A program made the position numbers and the translations under genes. Positions 63,534 to 64,000 of a stretch of 64,000 nucleotides of DNA are shown piece after piece (position 1 is the stretch's first letter; the number at the start of each line of letters is the position of its first letter). The stretch lies in assembly GCA_027924585.1 (NCBI GenBank), contig BSBM01000712.1, positions 2,118,001 to 2,182,000 on the forward strand, read 5' to 3'. The stretch comes from Larix kaempferi. Lineage: Eukaryota; Streptophyta; Pinopsida; Pinales; Pinaceae. The notes beneath the pieces are model-generated. The model saw nothing but the letters and a program-made list of their open reading frames with translations. It was not told the origin of the DNA and did no database searches.

Positions 63534-64000
63534 TCATGGGACTGTCTTCTCTCTACGAATCCCATGGTATGAACAGTAACTATCAAACTCCTTGTTACAG
63601 TATTCACCTCCATTATCAGATCTGAGACACATCAACCTTTTTCCTGTCTCATTCTCAACCAAATCTTTCCATTTCTTAAAAGTAGCAAACACATTAGATT
63701 TATGTCTAATGCAATAAATAAAAGTTTTTCTTGTTGCATCATCAATAAAAGTAACATAATAACGAGATCCACCAAGATATTGTACTTGAGTTGGTCCCCA
63801 TACATCTGTATGCACAAGCTCTAACTTTTCACTCTTTTTTTGTTTCCCAACCATAAGAAATTTGACTCTCTTTTGTTTTCTATAAACATGGTTCTCATAG
63901 AATTCCAAACTTATCTGCTTCAGATATGGAAACAACTTCCTTGAGTGGAGAATCTGCACCCCCTTCTCCCTCATGTGTCCAAACCTATGATGCCACAATG
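63534..64000 (-). pseudogene. C4 pol, proximal part (GAG-pre-integrase and integrase core)
   Basis: Minus-strand frame open to the window edge: MWHHRFGHM (GAG-pre-integrase), zinc region remnant, ELVHTDVWGP (first catalytic Asp), RYYVTFIDDATRKTF, LRSDNGGEY (second Asp), ending GIRREKTVP at the G3 LTR. The 41013 side resumes with GTPQENGVSEMMK (the Glu motif region), so the two pieces are one gene split by G3. A Cys of the zinc region appears as Tyr (ENHVYRKQ). No stop within the visible 154 codons, which suggests C4 was young when G3 arrived. Confidence 0.88.

Overview
The window is plant nuclear DNA made almost entirely of transposable elements. I found no convincing host gene, tRNA, rRNA, CRISPR array or bacterial-type operon. 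The plant call rests on Ty1/copia and Ty3/gypsy LTR retrotransposons whose primer sites are complementary to plant initiator-Met tRNA or match the Athila-type and Tat-type pattern, on Athila-like and Tat-like gypsy families with extra ORFs, on a plant-type LINE and on two tRNA-derived SINEs. A seed plant with a large, repeat-rich genome, possibly a gymnosperm, is my guess; the species cannot be read from this sequence. Element labels used below: C0, C1, C2, C4, C5 = copia; G1, G2, G3 = gypsy; A = Athila-like gypsy.

Left part (1-18.9 kb). C0, a copia 5' end on the minus strand (LTR 1069-1717, leader running off the left edge), abuts and probably interrupts G1, a minus-strand gypsy of which LTR, primer site, leader, gag and protease remain (1718-4504). 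Next comes C1, the decayed 3' half of a plus-strand copia (about 5458-8827) with three blocks of tandem repeats before its LTR. From 8828 to about 18.85 kb lies A, a minus-strand Athila-like gypsy with LTR, Asp-tRNA-type primer site and pol, a solo LTR (12905-14184, perfect TCCAT duplication) inside its integrase, a minisatellite, and a long extra ORF downstream.

Middle (18.9-25 kb). An AT-rich stretch holds a 5'-truncated LINE, two SINEs with 18-bp target duplications, a hairpin element, an RNase H relic and a 309-bp tandem duplication.

Right part (25-64 kb). This is a nest four levels deep. G2, a minus-strand chromovirus-type gypsy (25.05 kb to at least 38.2 kb), has two copia insertions: C2 (27927-35046) in its pol and C4 in its 5' LTR (38201 onward). 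C4 is itself split at a conserved integrase motif by G3, a 22.5-kb plus-strand Tat-like gypsy (41014-63533) whose removal brings the two halves of the C4 integrase back together. G3 is in turn interrupted by C5, a full-length copia (54820-61916) with a perfect 5-bp duplication ACATC. G3 carries an archaeal-type RNase H downstream of integrase and, on its antisense strand, an intron-containing plant-mobile-domain-like ORF.

All coding regions carry stops, frameshifts or active-site changes, so no element here looks autonomous. The most informative items are the nested architecture, the extra ORFs of A and G3 (sense and antisense), the second RNase H, and the recurrent minisatellites between pol and the 3' LTR in the copia copies.
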